In this document: piece by piece, positions 6,921-7,213 of the stretch | Layout: every line of letters starts with the position of its first letter | How positions within the stretch are numbered: position 1 is the stretch's first letter | From: Alphaproteobacteria bacterium | GTDB lineage: Bacteria; Pseudomonadota; Alphaproteobacteria; CACIAM-22H2 | DNA length: 7,213 nucleotides | Assembly: GCA_947500965.1 (NCBI GenBank) | Contig: CANMWW010000100.1 | Location: 1-7,213, forward strand | Direction of reading: 5' to 3' | Position numbers and translations under genes: made by a program | The notes under the pieces: model-generated | Told to the model about the DNA's origin: nothing | The model's input: only the letters and a program-made list of their open reading frames with translations | Databases searched by the model: none

Positions 6921-6931
6921 ACCGGCCCCGC

Positions 6932-6956
6932 TCCCGGCCGCCTCGCGCGGCCGGGA
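6932..6956 (+). terminator. First hairpin after the operon
   Basis: TCCCGGCCGC (6932-6941) pairs perfectly with GCGGCCGGGA (6947-6956) around the loop CTCGC, giving a 10-bp stem that begins 12 bases after the binding-protein stop. No T-tract follows, so it is not a textbook intrinsic terminator. It may still terminate in combination with the next hairpin, or protect the 3' end of the mRNA. Confidence 0.5.
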
Positions 6957-6961
6957 CGGCC

Positions 6962-6979
6962 GGGCGGGGAGGGAGCGGG
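6962..6979 (+). other. G-quadruplex-type motif
   Basis: Four G-tracts (6962-6964, 6966-6969, 6971-6973, 6977-6979) are separated by loops of 1, 1 and 3 bases and match the G3+ N1-7 pattern. The motif is on the transcribed-sense strand in the 3' untranslated region, and it overlaps the left arm and loop of the second hairpin. The two structures would compete. Folding is not demonstrated. Confidence 0.4.
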
Positions 6980-6991
6980 CGGCTCCCTCCC
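6967..6991 (+). terminator. Second hairpin after the operon
   Basis: GGGAGGGAGC (6967-6976) pairs perfectly with GCTCCCTCCC (6982-6991) around the loop GGGCG, giving a second 10-bp stem with a 5-base loop, 10 bases after the first. A pyrimidine run (TCCCTCC) follows rather than a T-tract. Two equal-sized stems in tandem right after the last gene of an operon suggest a terminator region. Confidence 0.5.
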
Positions 6992-6998
6992 TCCCTCC
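6984..6998 (+). repeat. Short TCCC tandem repeat
   Basis: TCCC is repeated 3.75 times, making the pyrimidine-only run that forms the right arm of the second hairpin and its tail. It could be prone to slippage. It is too short to assign a function. Confidence 0.6.
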
Positions 6999-7089
6999 AG
7001 CGCCCACGCATGACGCCGATCGCAGCCTGCCGACATGCCTAGAATGCGCGGCGATTGCGACCTTGTGCTTAGGCTGGCGTTAAAGCCCC

Positions 7090-7213
7090 TTGGATAGGTT
7101 TCGCGCCGCGCACGGGAATCTGGCTGACGCGATTCGGCGCGCAGGCTTGAACCACACGGGCATCCACGTGGCGATCGATCCCACCGACGTCCTCGACGCA
7201 GGCGAACGGCGCG
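7090..7213 (+). CDS. Possible start of an unidentified gene, cut by the window edge
   Basis: After TAA 7081-7083 a frame stays open to the end of the window. From TTG 7090 it reads 41 residues beginning LDRFRAAHGNLADAIRRAG; other possible starts are TTG 7147 and GTG 7168. Base use is coding-like (G/C roughly 73%, 49% and 76% at codon positions 1, 2 and 3 by my count), although the stretch is short. There is no Shine-Dalgarno sequence before any candidate start, and I do not recognise the product. The minus strand is also open here, ending at TAA 7069-7071 on that strand, so direction is uncertain. Confidence 0.2.
   Translation, partial: MDRFRAAHGNLADAIRRAGLNHTGIHVAIDPTDVLDAGERR

Noticed and set aside
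7055..7085. TTGCGA ... TTAAAG as a -35/-10 promoter pair
   Set aside because: The spacing is 19 bases and the -10 match is poor; no convincing sigma-70 or sigma-54 promoter could be drawn. Other combinations near 7063-7100 were no better.
7103..7140. Inverted repeats GCGCC/GGCGC and GAATC/GATTC in the right-hand region, and the CCACGTGG palindrome at 7164-7171
   Set aside because: Arms are short and unequally spaced and do not form a single stem. They are within chance expectation and could lie in coding sequence.
1..7213. Mobile elements, CRISPR arrays, tRNA/rRNA genes, riboswitches
   Set aside because: I looked for regularly spaced repeats, transposase motifs, terminal repeats, tRNA-like arms and glycine-riboswitch-like sequence and found none. 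A glycine riboswitch would have been plausible near sarcosine metabolism, but the only gaps inside the operon are 43 and 26 bases.

Overview
This is a very GC-rich window (about 70% GC by eye, with strong G/C preference at third codon positions). The organism is most likely a high-GC proteobacterium. A Rhodospirillales- or Rhizobiales-type alphaproteobacterium is my best guess, from the style of the sarcosine oxidase subunits and the Tat-type signal on the binding protein. That placement is an inference; nothing here fixes the taxon.

All recognisable genes lie on the + strand in one tight series. Positions 1-848 hold the C-terminal 281 residues of the alpha subunit of heterotetrameric sarcosine oxidase (soxA). 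Positions 835-1428 hold the complete gamma subunit (soxG), which starts at TTG inside the end of soxA. The beta and delta subunit genes would be expected upstream, outside the window. After a 43-base gap comes a complete five-gene ABC importer of the peptide/nickel (Dpp/Opp) family, in the order ATPase D (1472-2494), ATPase F (2487-3458), permease B (3455-4408), permease C (4405-5268), substrate-binding protein (5295-6920). The first four transporter genes overlap by 8, 4 and 4 bases. The binding protein comes last, behind its own strong ribosome binding site, and carries a twin-arginine-like export signal.

Downstream of the binding protein are two tandem GC-rich hairpins, each with a 10-bp stem and 5-base loop, without a T-tract. 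The second overlaps a run of G-tracts that fits a G-quadruplex pattern. They probably mark the end of the operon. The last ~200 bases are visibly lower in GC and may contain an intergenic region and the start of another gene cut by the window edge.

Working model: the transporter binds a solute in the periplasm and drives it through the B/C channel using ATP hydrolysed by D/F. Sarcosine oxidase demethylates sarcosine to glycine and passes the methyl carbon to tetrahydrofolate. The adjacency suggests that the imported solute is sarcosine, a sarcosine-yielding compound or a small peptide, but the sequence does not show the cargo. I see no phage, IS, CRISPR, toxin-antitoxin, RNA gene or unfamiliar multi-gene system here. 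The window reads as an ordinary catabolic/transport locus with a few details worth checking.
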